This document shows, one piece after another, positions 1-11,499 of a DNA stretch of 64,000 nt. Positions within the stretch are counted from its first letter, which is position 1. The number at the start of each line of letters is the position of its first letter. Where the stretch lies: NCBI GenBank assembly GCA_021234155.1, contig JAJEKV010000010.1, positions 20,918,833 to 20,982,832 of the forward strand, given 5' to 3'. The notes beneath the pieces are model-generated. The model saw only the letters and a program-made list of their open reading frames with translations, did not search any database and was not told where the DNA came from. The DNA comes from Isoetes taiwanensis. Taxonomy: Eukaryota > Streptophyta > Lycopodiopsida > Isoetales > Isoetaceae. The position numbers and the translations under genes are program-made.

Positions 1-155
1 CACGTCATCAATCCGCTTTCAATTTTTCAAAACCCAAGCTTACATAGAAAATGATACTTCGCGCCATGGAGTTCCCGGTCCTATGAATTTTTAGAAAGAA
101 TTTACAGGTATGTTCTTATTTTATCTCTGAGATATGCAATTATTTCTGTAAGAAG

Positions 156-2842
156 ATGACAACAGAGATCAGAATTGTCTTACCTGAAGAATATGCAGTT
201 ACTTGGAACAAAAAACGTGGAGGCTTCAAGGTTAGAGTAAATGAAGCTTTACTGAGGTCTCAAGGAACTAAGAATGTCGATTTGTGGACACGTGGAGATA
301 TTTATCACAAGGATCCAATTACCGGTAAGCTCCCCGACTTTAACTCTGTTACTAGTTTGGTTAAATTCGTATGTGAAGGGAGAAATGGCTTGTTGGGCTA
401 TTGTGATAACATGAAGAGATATATAGATCAGCTTTGTTGCATAATTGGACGTCATAAACATGAAATTGAGTCTATGAGATCTGATATAAAGCAGTCATCA
501 ATAGATAAGTGTTCACTGGTAAAAGAAATTGAATGCTTGAAGAAAACTTTAGTCCAAATGCAAAATGAAAATATGCTGAAAAATTTTGTCATTAAGCAAG
601 CAGAGAATGAGACGTGTCATATCCAGAATGATTTGATGCGGGCGGAGTCCTCAGTGAAAGTTCTAGAAGCTCGTTTGAAGAGATTTAAGAAGACTGCAAT
701 GGGAATGCATGAGAGAAAGAAAAATTTGAAACCCATACATGCATTAGCACCAAAAGAAGGAGCAGCAAGAAGGAGAGTTTATGCAATTAATCAAGTTCTG
801 AACACAAAAAAAGGAAAGGGGTAGCAAGAAAAAATATGGGAAACTTTTTACTTAACATGGCTTCACGAGATGAGATTCTTGCTCTACTAAACGAGCCATG
901 CAATGTAGCATTGAAGAGAGATGTACTAGACATGGTAATAAATAGAATAGAATAGAATAGAATAGGTTTTTTAGTATCCACAGAGACCGATTGGCCTATG
1001 GGATCCACTAATGTCAGAAGTAAAGGAAATATATTCAAATATGGATGCAAATGAGGTCCAAACCACTTGCGATACTATTGGATTAAGCAGACAAGGATAT
1101 AGAAGCCTATTCAAACCCTTTCATGCCGCATTAAAATCTCTAGGCACTAAGAAGGTTATAATTCCGCGTCCATATACAGTTGAGAGCATTAGAAGAGAAT
1201 ATGAAAGTTGAGGAGGTTCTTGGAGGTATGCATTCAATTCAATGTAGAGTCTCAAGCATTTCAAAAAAAAATCGCACTGAATGTGATGTGATCGGTCTTA
1301 ACGAGAAAAACAACATTTGGTTTGATTTAGAAACTATTCTCAAACTCATGGTTGTGTTTTATAATTTGCGGTCTTCTGAGATGGAACAATTGGATATCTG
1401 CATTAAGCTCGACGAGATGGAGCTTACGAGCAAGGCAAAGTATGAAAGAGTCTCTTTTGTTCTTGTGAACTATGCCATGGGACCAAGTTATGGAGCACAA
1501 CTATGCCTGCCCAAGAAGAAGAGAAATCCTGAGTTTTTTTCCGTACAATCTGAGGAACATACTTGGTGGCTTGATATGTTTCAAGTTCAGAAGGAGAACT
1601 TTTCAGTCCTAAGGTGGGTGTTTGAACAGACTGATACCCCAAGGATTATTAGTTTGTATGAATCTGGTGAATTATTGCAGGTGGATGGCTTAGGATCATT
1701 TAAGGTGAGATTTCATTTGGCTTCCGATTTAAAAACAGAGAAAGCTATGTATAATGTTGCTAATACGGCTGCTCAAACTTGCATTAATTGTATATTTTGT
1801 ATGTATAAACTAAAAGAAAAAAAAAAAGGGAAAGAGTTTTAGTACTATTTGCAAGCAGGATGCAGCTCCAGATAGACACTTAAAGGACGAAAACTTTGAG
1901 CCAATTTTGCCAATTCCACTACAGCGAGTTCATTTTTGTACTTTACATGCTATGGTTAGTATAGTGGAGAAAATGATACATCATAGTTGTATGTTTGTAT
2001 GGAATTTTAAAAGCGAGAAGGACAGGAAAGAAGGGATTGCACGGGTTGAGAAAGTGCTATCAGAAGCTGGGCTTCATGGTGGTAATGTAAAACTTGAAAA
2101 GGATTTGAAGAAATCAGTAAAAAGCTCTGTACCATGCAAGGTATCCTTGGGAGGTGATAAGGCAAGACACTTTTTGAAAAATGTGGATTCAAAGAGAAAG
2201 GGAACATTTGACTTTGGTAAGAGGCTAGTTGAGGCTGAAGCTGAAAGGGATAGGACGGATAGAGCCAATGCCACTATAAGGAAACTAGATGCATGTAATG
2301 CATTTTCCAACCTAAATGTACTACTGCAAAAACATACATTCACCAATGCAGATAAGGTGGAATTTAAACAGCCCGTCATAAAGTTTATAGATGCTTACAT
2401 CAAAGCGTGGGGCGAAAACGAGGTCACTCACTATATTCACATTTTGTATGCACATGGACCTTGGTTTATCAAGGAATATGGTAGTCTTGTTGTGTGGAAT
2501 ACTCAAGGCATGGAAAAGTCCCATAAACAGGCCAAACTAGCATTTCATCGTGCTACACAGAGAGGAGGATCTTCACTTGCATCAAGGCCACTCAATCAGC
2601 TTGGAACCTGGTTTTATAGAAGGCTGCTAGCAAGGCATGACATGAATGTTAAAAGAAGAACAAGTCCACAACTAGATAGTGCGTTGAGAGATGCTATCCG
2701 CAAGTGCAAAAGAGAACTATGGGAGAAGTCCACCGCTAAGGAAACACAAAGACAATGGAGAAACAAGCGGGTAAGGATTGGGAAAAATATGCCATCGCAC
2801 ATTAAATCTGTAAGTGCCATTGTCCTTGTTTATTTGATTTAA
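156..2842 (+). pseudogene. DDE-transposase-like gene, unnamed family, copy A (fragmented)
   Basis: Five consecutive coding pieces join into one protein of roughly 800 residues. 156-824 gives a basic N-terminal region with a coiled-coil stretch. 842-940 contains MASRDEILALLNEP. About 975-1,211 and 1,180-1,842 carry IKLDEMEL (D78 of that piece), ASDLK (D183) and a Cys cluster CINCIFC. 1,832-2,842 carries FCTLHAMV, HILYAHGPWFIKEYG and NTQGMEKSHKQ (E203 counted from 1,907). The order Asp, Asp, 'LH', then Glu in QGMEK recalls uncharacterised transposase-like proteins I know from cnidarians and other animals; this is from memory and unsearched. Breaks: stop at 822, a possible GT-AG intron around the AATAG repeat, a frame change near 1,200, and an A11 run at 1,817-1,827. 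A host gene derived from a transposon is the alternative. Confidence 0.6.
941..965. repeat. (AATAG)n microsatellite, copy A
   Basis: Five tandem AATAG units lie inside what looks like an intron of the transposase-like gene, just after a possible GTAATA donor at about 935 and before a CACAG acceptor near 982. The same array stands at 29,823-29,847 in copy B. Confidence 0.9.
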
Positions 2843-4085
2843 TCATCTAATATTGAGATTTTTTACGAATTTAGTCATTTCACTAAGAGTTACATGCTAT
2901 TATTGCAGCTAGGTTTCACTTTATTGTCTGGTTAATTTCTGTCTACAAAATATCCAACTGTAAGCTCTTGAAGATTTTCTTATCTAAACTTAATGTGTTT
3001 CCATACTCTATCATCCTATATGAATGTATTCTGAAAGGTAGCATAGGAGCTGCAAATAGCGCAGGATGGTGCTGCCCCTGTACTCCTTCATCCTACATGA
3101 GTTATAGTAGGTGGAGCTGAGGGACGTGGTGATAGAGGTCTGCTCATATTGCACTAATAATATAGGCATGCATCATATTTATGAAGGGATGGCTTTTGCA
3201 CGAGTTCTGTGAGCTTATTTTCTGTAATTGATTATTACAGACTGTCTAATTCTTGCTTGCAGATTAAATTTGTAATGTGCAGAGCATGCTGGGTAGTGCA
3301 ATATATATGCCAGAGATCGTTGGCTAAAACCAGGAGGTTTCCTTAGAAAAACATTGACTTGCCATTGGCCTATAGGAACAACACACTGATTTGAAGATGA
3401 TAGGGATAGATATATGGCACTAAGCTTTGACAATGAGCGTAGTCCATTCTGCCGTTATGGCTTTTGAAAGTGTGTTAAAAGTGTTCATAAAGTAGAAAAA
3501 GGAGAGTTTATCCAAGTTGATGTTTATAGAATCATAGAGTATGCCATTAGACGTGAGCTGAAATACAAGATTATATGACTGAAATACAAGGTTTACAACC
3601 TCTTCATTTTGTTCCTAAAGAATATAATCTATTTACTTGCAAGAACATTCAAAGTTGTGATAGTAAAAGTAGAAGTTCGTTCTGCATGTGCCAACACTGA
3701 CTTGCAAATACATGTACAGTATCTCAAATTTTGAAAAATGCATAAATTTTCTGGGTCTCTATGGGCTTACGCTCTAAGCATGTCAGATGGTTGCATCTAG
3801 GGACATTACTATTTCCTTGAAGATATTGTGACACCTTTTGCTGGAAGTATTATCCAATCTGTAAGGTAATTTTGAATTAGTATGATGCCAACACATACTC
3901 TTAACCTTAACTCATCACTAACGTTTACCATAAGTGATTGGCCTCTCAAAATTTGTCTTGAAAACAATCTAGAATACAATCTAAAATTTGTCTAGCAATG
4001 ACAGAGTATATATAATCTAGGTCTTAAAAACATACTAGAATACTGCCTCAGGTGGAAAAATCAAAAGCTTAATAGGGAAATCATT
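2843..4085. other. Non-coding, no recognisable feature
   Basis: AT-rich sequence follows the transposase-like reading frame, with stop codons in all frames and no motif I recognise. It may hold the 3' end of the transposon. I found no terminal inverted repeats by eye. Copy A lacks about 34 bp near 3,903 that copy B retains. Confidence 0.5.
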
Positions 4086-4202
4086 TTGCATGGAACAATA
4101 ACACAGAGCATCTCAAATTTGGGCATCCTCACAGCATTAGCTCCTCAATTTCATCCGAGGATTCATAGAGAGACAAAGGCAGTCTGCAACTGCACTTTGC
4201 GA

Positions 4203-4435
4203 ACTGCACTTACTTTCCTTGATGATAATGGAAAATTGCAAAATATGTCAAGAAGGTGCACCAGAACAGGTTGGTAAGTTCATAAAATGTTGCTTAATTT
4301 GGATTGCTTATTTTGCTATGTTTGATGCAAATATTGGAGCTTGCAAACAATAAAAACGAGATTGCCCATAAAGTGCATGAAACAATTTATAGGTTTGCAG
4401 AATGTGGGTTGAGATCTCTTGCTGTTGCTATTCAG
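4203..4435 (+). pseudogene. Plasma-membrane H+-ATPase (P3A type) fragment, copy A
   Basis: Two exon remnants of the nucleotide-binding domain of a plant plasma-membrane proton pump. Exon one (4,203-4,269) reads TALTFLDDNGKL and, after a small frame change, GAPEQ, which belongs to the family's KGAPEQ signature. Exon two (4,331-4,435) is exactly 35 codons, ILELANNKNEI...FAECGLRSLAVAIQ, followed by a GT donor. The acceptor before exon two reads CAA where CAG is expected. A full pump has about 950 residues and ten membrane segments; no other exons are visible nearby, so this is a captured or decayed fragment. Family identity is strong, function unlikely. Confidence 0.8.
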
Positions 4436-4588
4436 GTGAGCTTATTTCATAAATGGTTGTCAAGTTTAAAGCATGGTTTCATCTTGATAAGCCACATGGA
4501 GGATACATCCCTTGATGTGCAATGTAGGTATTGTATTTATATCTTTTCATGCTCTATGCCAGAGTTTGAGTTCATTCTCCATATACTG

Positions 4589-5345
4589 AATGTCGTCGAT
4601 TTGCGTAGCGAATCGGCATTCTTGCTCAAGACGAGCATGCATGCATTGCATAAGGCCGCCGATGCATGCATCGCGACGCGCTTTGGGGCCGCTCACGTTA
4701 CGCTTAGCTACTTATTGCGAGTTCTTCATCGACGCTTCACTCGGCGCTTTCCTCTTCTCTCGCCAGCATCTTTATTCTTTTGATTTATTTCCGTGCGTGG
4801 AGGGGCTTCTTCCCCGCCTCGTTTGGCCAATTTGGCGCTGCTTTCCTGCTATCCTTTTCGCCTTTAGCCTTCATCCCGCGACCTTCGCCCCGATCCTAGT
4901 TTGTTAAGGAAGTCCTTTGGTATTCGGGCTTTTGTTGGTTTCATGCGAGTCGCAGCAGGTAAGAATGTCGCCGATTCGTAGCGAATCGGCATTCTTGCTC
5001 AAGACGAGCATGCATGCATGCATCGCATGCTTTTGGGCCGCTCAAACGTTGGGTGTTTGCTACTTATTGCGTAGTTCTTCATCGACGTTTACATCGGGCG
5101 CTTTCCTCTTCTCTCAAAGAGCATCTTTATTCTCTTTGAACCCACCCTCCCTTCTTTGTTTACTATATTTTGTACAAGTTCTCGCTTTATCATGTTTTTC
5201 CACCCGTGGGTGATGCTTTTTTCCACCCAATCGGGTGATGCTATTCTTTGGTATGTTTCGCTTGTTGTTGGTGATGTGCGGTGTACAAAGTTGGCGAGCC
5301 ATCCGCTTTGACTTCTCCATGCACGGTTTTTGGGAGTGATTCTAT
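4589..5345. repeat. ~375-bp tandem repeat with hairpin, copy A
   Basis: Two units start at 4,589 and 4,964 (period 375). Each begins with an inverted repeat around GCCGATTCG / CGAATCGGC, then ATGCAT/GCATGC runs, then a shared segment reaching the TTCCTCTTCTCTC motif. In unit two the hairpin is perfect: nine-base arms at 4,970-4,978 and 4,982-4,990 with a TAG loop. A further piece (TTGGTTTCATGCGAGTCGCAG) at about 4,935 recurs near 5,612. The block is more GC-rich than its surroundings. No protein is supported. Confidence 0.75.
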
Positions 5346-5364
5346 GCCTTACGCTTGTTCAGTT

Positions 5365-5440
5365 CCCCTTGCCGGGCTTTATCACTAGGTTTTTCCTCGA
5401 AAACCCGAAGGGCGGGTTTTTAATCCCTGATAAGCTTTCT
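5365..5440. other. Nested inverted repeat, copy A
   Basis: A small stem GGTTTTC-CTC-GAAAACC sits inside a wider pair related to GCTTATCA / TGATAAGC. The outer pair is exact only in copy B (about 34,288-34,352). In copy A the left arm reads GCTTTATCA. It could fold in RNA or mark a mobile-element end; no element boundary was identified. Confidence 0.4.
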
Positions 5441-8400
5441 GTACAGTACATCAGCCACTCATCTATTAGCATTGTATTTGTTTTTGGGGTCCAAATGTTA
5501 TAATTGATTTTCCCTTTATTTTTCGTGGGTAGTTCGCATGTGTGCGGCTATCCACTGTCCACCATTGTAGAAATCTGCTGAGATGAATGAGAAGCCTATC
5601 GGGTGCTTTGTTGGTTTCATGCGAGTCGCAGTGCAAGAATGATGGGATTCTTGAAAGTGATGGGCTTCACATGCAATCTTTATGATCAGATTCGAGATGG
5701 TCGTGCAAATATGCCAGCCAAGGTGAGCATTAGGCTCTGAAGCAAGCCAATTTGTTTCTCTCCTCCTTCGTTTTGTATGCATAACTTAAATTGGCTTAAT
5801 TTATATCTTACAACTAGTTAATTGCTTTAATGGTAAGATTTAAAACCATGTTGTTGCTAGAACTTCCATCTACTGCTCGTGGGTGCCTTTCATTGTTAGA
5901 ACCTTAAGAAATCTGACATATCTTTCACAGACTGTATTAACAAGTTGCATTTGTTCTAAGAACCTTGATAGGGCATAAAGCAAATTGCTGTTAAATTCAT
6001 ATTCTTTATCAAAGATCTAGCAGGCCCTTTACATTGCCACAAACGCTTGTTCATCTAGTACATGAATGTCTAGTAGCTTTGAGGTAGTTATGAAGGTCGT
6101 GATATCCAAAGAAATGTGCATTAGAAGTTGAAGGTTTGCAGTTAAGTGTTTTGTTTCAGTTAGAATCTTGCTTATTTTGTAAGTGTTTAAATAGGTCTAG
6201 CATGTGCATACTAAACACACAGAGAGGAGGCTCTTCACAAAGCTAAGGTGCACACAAAAGGTCTTTTCATTGTTTATACTGGAATATTGATTTGTAAATC
6301 ATATTTGTCAATACAGACTTAATTGACACTTTTGCTCGTCAAGTCAGCAATGATTGTTTCAGGCTATGTTGGTGCGATGTTGTAGATGTTGGGCCTTAGT
6401 TAAACAGCTTGGTAATGAAGATAACAGGGTCTCCGTGTAAATGCTGGAACCGTGTAAATGCCGGAATATGTTACGACTGAACGAAGGTGTAAATTACATG
6501 AACATGCAAGGGTTCACATATTTGGTCTGTACAACTGCAGCAGATGTGATAGGGTAGTAGTTGTGCTAGTGTGAGATGTGTATGGTCTGCAGGTTCAACA
6601 TGGTCTGCAAGTCAGTCCTGTTTTTTCTCGCATAAAAGTCTCAGATTTGCTAATTCGCAATGAAGTACAAAGAGTATACTATATTTGGTGCTCTCGTAAG
6701 CTTGGGTAGTTGGTTAATTTGGATTTAATATTGATGAATATGGCGCATACTATAGCTGGGAACCATTGTCTTTTGACATGGGTTCTAGCAAAACTCTAGT
6801 TATTGGGTCCTGATGCATGGACAGTTACAGGGTTATTGGTGCTGCTTCTACAATTTTGCCTAGGTAGTGCTCATAGGTTTGTGAAGTCCTGCATCCGATC
6901 TGGTGCCTGCTGGAGAAGCAATTTTGTGCTTGTGGGTGCATCGTTATGAAGGTGGCTTAATGGGACAGCTGAAAAGATTTTTACAGCAACTGGACTCTTT
7001 CCAGCACCAAGTAATCGTCAATGAGTACCTTTCTGGCTTGGGCATCATGGTAACATTTCAACATTTACAGCTGTGTAAACTATCTAACAAGGTGTACTTG
7101 TATTGCAATATGCTTGCATGTTTGAAATGTGGCTAATAATTTTATCCCTAAGTGATTAGGTACAGTTGAAATGTGCTCATAGTGGGACCCAATTGTTTCA
7201 TGCAAGTAGACTGGATATTGTTCAAATGATTTTTCATCATGAATTTATGCGCTTCGAAATTGCAGTGGCAAGAGATTACGAACTTGTAAAAAAGATATAA
7301 TCATTGTTGTATTTTGACATACTGCTGCATGAGCAAATTGTCAGCCTGTCGAACGAGTTTCTCATTATACTTGTATGACAGATCTTCTGGGCTGCCGCGC
7401 AGGGTGCCTTACTAAGGCAGAGGCTATACTTTTAGGCTTGTCACAATTGACATTATTGGGTTGGCTATTTTACGAAGTCCTTCCCAAATTTACATGCGGC
7501 TTTCACTTTAGAGGAATGCATATACGTCCTGGAGTCACAGCAGCAAGACATGCCTACTATTCGTGTGCAAGTTCTAAAAACACAGTGCTGTTCACGTGGA
7601 AGCTAACACACTTTATTGTTTATGAACTGAAATATTGTATCTCCATTGTTGTTTATGAACTGAAATATTGTAAACTGTTGCTACAGTGGAAGCCACTTAG
7701 CTTAAGAATGCTGACTGGAAATATCATGAAGTTTAGAAAATTGACTACAACCTTATACCAGTTTTGCCTGGTGAAGCATTAGAAAAAACCACTCCGTTGG
7801 AAACCCATGTTTGACAGTTATATAAGAAAACCACTCTTTTTCGCTGAAAATCGATGTATGTAATTTACCTGCATGTTTATTCAAAGGACATGGAAGGGGA
7901 TTTACCATCACATTTTAGATTTAATTGCAGGGCATTTCTGGCAACGCATAAATGGGACTGATCAACCTAACACATAAGAATATTGCAATTCAAACTAAAA
8001 TGGCTTGTGAAACCCTTTTGAGAAAATGTCTCCTTACAGAAATAATATATTGATATATACGATTGAGGGCAGAATAGCCCTTATACAAAGATGAACTAAA
8101 TTTTAGTATGTTTCCTTCAGCTCAAATGTCTGGAAAGACTTTATTTCTCTAAAGGACTGCAATCATTTTCACTTTATACCTCTAATATTTACATGTAATT
8201 TTGGCTATCTATTGGTATTCTAATTTAATCATAATTCTTTTCTTGATGATAGGCTAAAGACTCTCTGAAAGAGGAGAGCTTTTTCTCACTGTTGGATTTG
8301 TCCTGTTTAGATCGGTTTGCCAGTTAGTCTTCACCTTGATAGCAAGCTAATCTTTTTAAAAAATATTGCAGCCGTAGATTAGCACATGTAGAAACTGTAA

Positions 8401-9439
8401 TTCAATGTCGTCATCCATGTCTTAGCAACAGCCTTCCTTAATAACTGGTAGTATCTAAGGTAGAGGCTCCACCTATGAAGGTTCTTGTATAATTTTGTAT
8501 CTTCTCTTTGATGGGACTTGTAAACAAGCTTTCAGGAAGGATGTCACCATTCTGATTTGAAATTATTGTTAGCAAACCAAGAAGGCTATTTAACAATATA
8601 AATAAGGTTATATACCTTCGCTGCTGAGAATCTTTAGGAATGTTACTTTGGTCGACATCGTCACTGTTGTCTTTGTCCAGAACATTGAGAAATCCAAAAG
8701 TTTCATCATCAGGAAATTGAATTTCTGTAAGTTAGAGGGCATTGGTTAATATAGAAGTCAAATATCTTTGGTGCAAGCAAGTAGTTCAATGGTTACTGAC
8801 CTTCAGTACATGTTTCTTGGGCCTTGGCTTGTGTAAATAGCCTTCTCTCTTGTAGTTCGTCCCTTTCACACTGGTTTGAAAGTACTCACTTTTAACCATA
8901 AAACTTGGAGGACAAAAGTAAATCGCTACTCCAAGCCTTTTGCTTTCAGAAAATCATTCATGTCATCTAGAAAGATATTTAACATTGAGCACATATTTTT
9001 GAGTTTCATAATCAGAACCGAATCAAAGATATTGCACAAGGGCAAAGGCTTCTACATGCATGTACCTTCCCTCGTTTTTTATGCCCAAGGTCACAACAAG
9101 TCGTTAAGATTCTCTGAAAGTCATAATGAAGTGCCAAAGGAAACTTTGATGGAGAATGTACTTCCCTAGTATTTTCCCCGAGCTCTTCAACAACAAGTAC
9201 ATGGGCGCTTCATAACCATCGAAAGTGGAGAACCATTAGCTCCTAGCATTTTTGCTACCGCTTTCAAGATATGACATGCTCAAACATAACCTTTCAAACC
9301 ATATGATCTCGCTATATATACGCTATACAAGACAGCTTGTAAATAGCTTGCATCAAGACAGCTTCTTTGGGAATTGAACCCAAATCCACCAGAGAACCTT
9401 TTATTTTATTTTTTCCTTCATTAAATACATCAAATATCG
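5441..9439. other. Non-coding stretch with small open frames, no gene recognised
   Basis: Open frames at 6,903-7,136 (77 codons) and 7,375-7,782 (135 codons) occur in both copies, but neither resembles a family I know. The second contains a 36-bp direct repeat and differs between copies by frame-preserving noise. On the minus strand, 8,880-9,260 has coding-like pieces (for example LSDGYEAAHVLVVEELQE in copy B) that may be 3' exons of the gene starting at 10,728. No RNA gene was seen. Confidence 0.4.
7611..7672. repeat. 36-bp direct repeat x2, copy A
   Basis: The segment TTTATGAACTGAAATATTGT occurs twice at a 36-bp spacing, giving the peptide repeat VYELKYC in the overlapping frame. Copy B carries the same at about 36,518-36,579. 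Confidence 0.75.
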
Positions 9440-10728
9440 TGATCAATTTTAGGGTATGAGGAGGCATACAATTTTGCATCGGATTATGTATTCTCTTCTA
9501 TATCCTACTTTCTTATCGTCCCATTAGGAAATGGAATTCAAAAGATCCAAATATCGACTCCAACAACCTTCTGCATTCTGATAGTGTTCATACCTCTTCC
9601 ACATTGAAAGGTTGAATCTGATCATTGTCCATATGCACTAATTCTAATTCAATTAAAGGAGTCCTAATGCGATGTTCCTCCACTGCCTTCCAACACAAAC
9701 GACCATTTTCTTGTTGCCTTTTCTTTCTTTGAACAAAGGAATTGCAATATAAGGTCTGCTTTGGTAACCTCAGACCGAAAGATGCAATTCCACATTATTT
9801 ACTTCAAAACCACAATAGCGTAAACAAAAGCATGCATACCCGAATATGAAATCAAAACCACAATAGCGTAAACAAATGCATGCATACCGAATATGAACCG
9901 GCCGAATCCACCTCACAAACAGCTTGTTTGTCCACCTGTTTCATGGATCCGTTTTCTCCATTCTCCATGGAAAATCTGCTCAAGAGAGATTTCACTAAGA
10001 TCTTGAAAAGTGTATGTCTGTGGTGCAATCCTGAACGTCTTCACATCTTTGAACAAATAAGCAAATACACTTATTGGAATAAAGGCTTTTGCCCCAGCTC
10101 GAACACCGACTCTTTTTGTCAAGAACCTTCTTACTTCCCCTGCTAATAAGCATCGAAATGCCATAACAACATGCATATTATCGATGCCTTTAGAAACTGG
10201 AGATAGTGTAGGGCGCCTACAAGCCGCCAACTTTCCCAAATTTGCCATTTGATTTTGTGTAATGATATTTGTGGAACCAGACACCTTGATCCCTGAGAGA
10301 AGACAAAGAAATGTGGGAAATAACAAATGCCCGATAGCATGATGATGGACCTCCAAGACACTTGTAATGCTTTATGCTGGAACTGTATTCTTAAACTCAG
10401 AGGAACAAAGATAATTCACTTCAAGCTTTGGAAATGTAGAACTCTCTGCAATATCCTCCTCCATCATATCTTGAGGCCCATATGCATGCGCAACAACGAC
10501 CTCCTCTACACTTTTGCAGCCTTGACTAATCACAAAACCTAAGACATGTGCTTTCCAATGCTTTGTCAAATAATTTAGCTTTCTTTTTTTTACTGCATGG
10601 CAATCGTGCTGTGCAGGCCTCATTGTCACCCAAGAACCCATAGAGACATTCAAATCGATCCATTCTCCATTTTCATCCTTCCCATTCCTTAGTGTAACTT
10701 GATTAATTTGTGATTGCTTAGTAGCCAT
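9440..10728 (-). pseudogene. Unrecognised multi-exon gene, copy A
   Basis: The start is chosen at ATG 10,726-10,728 (MATKQSQINQVTLRNGKDEN). The first exon continues with GSWVTMRP, VISQGCKSVEEVVVAHAYGP and LEVNYLCSSEF, then after a one-base frame change VISHISLSSL, NMHVVMAFRCLLAGEVRRF and GAKAFIPISVFAYLFKDV, ending near 9,920. A later exon encodes RQQENGRLCWKAVEEHRIRT and TPLIELELVHMDNDQIQPF, followed by one TGA and then ESMTGSFEFHFLMDDKK and EYIIRCKNCMPPHTL. The N-terminal part has the look of a BAH-type chromatin module (a Gxx-V opening, a V-x-WFY-like HAYGPQDM, then an LCSSEF strand), but this is weak. The same frame break and TGA occur in copy B, so at least those predate the duplication or arise from the same error. 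Confidence 0.5.
9804..9899. repeat. 48-bp tandem repeat x2, copy A
   Basis: The unit starts TCAAAACCACAATAGC at 9,804 and again at 9,852. Copy B has the same array at 38,706-38,801. On the minus strand it reads as a 16-residue repeat (FIFRYACICFCYCGFD), but it most likely lies in an intron of the unrecognised minus-strand gene. Confidence 0.85.
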
Positions 10729-10990
10729 TATCTGTGCAAAGAACGAATACATCATTGAACTAAAAAGCCACTGAATATATTATACTATAGGGCTGAAAAT
10801 ACTTATCTTCAATGACTACCAACATGTAATCTCAAGAGAGCAATCTGCACAATATCATGCAAATGCTCAATCCTAAATCAAATGAAATTGCAAAATAGCA
10901 GGCCCAGGATCACTCAAATCAGACATATGGGAATCAAAAGTTATGTGCAAACAACCGAACCTTAGGTGCCATCACCAAATAAAAACCCCC

Positions 10991-11097
10991 GGGTGCGGCA
11001 CCGAGACTTCCCGAGAGGTTACCCATCCCAGTACTATTCCGGCCCACGCGCGCTTAACTTCGGAGTTGATGGGATCCGATGTGGTAGCGCTGGTATC
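10991..11097 (-). ncRNA. 5S rRNA-derived sequence, copy A
   Basis: The minus strand reads ATACCAGC...GGATCCCATCA, then AAGTTAAGCGCGCGTGGGC (A box), ATAGTACTGGGATGGGTAAC (intermediate element and C box) and GGAAGTCTCGGTGCCGCACC, which is plant 5S rRNA from about nucleotide 12 to the 3' end. The first ~11 nucleotides, which pair with the 3' end in helix I, are absent and replaced by unrelated AT-rich DNA, so a functional ribosomal RNA is unlikely. A T5 run lies just downstream in copy A. Isolated 5S sequence outside an array is typical of Cassandra-type terminal-repeat retrotransposons or 5S-derived SINEs; I could not find LTR borders. Confidence 0.85.
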
Positions 11098-11499
11098 TGT
11101 TAAATGATTTGTGAATGTAGAAACAAGTTTCAAGCAATATGCTTGGCCAAGTAGTGCAGCCAAGAATTTGATGCTGGACGTACATTGACTTCTCCCGAGA
11201 AAATATTGCCAACGCCTAGTAAGTGTCTATTTGCTATTTTTATTTAATGTAAGTATTCTGTAAGTTTAATTTTGTGCCACTTTCAATTTACAGCTCCCAA
11301 ATTCACAAGCAAAGACTGTTGATCCAAATTATCTCCTCGACAATGAAGCCGAATGACATGACTCTGGCTGAATCCTACTTGAAGAACAGGGTGAAGCCAG
11401 AGAAAAATGTTCAATATGTGTTTAATATGTTTTATATGCTTTAAAAATGTTGAAACTTATTGATATTTGGATGCCACGAGGACATCCAAAAAATTTTAT

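Noticed and set aside
7375-7782. 135-codon open frame present in both copies
   Set aside because: Its conservation only reflects the duplication; the peptide has no recognisable motif and its centre is a 36-bp DNA repeat.
9370-9380. Minus-strand GGTTCAATTCC matching a tRNA B box
   Set aside because: No A box, acceptor stem or anticodon arm at the right distance; probably chance or part of a coding exon region.
10991-11097. A functional 5S rRNA gene
   Set aside because: The 5' eleven nucleotides that pair with the 3' end are absent, and it is not in an array.
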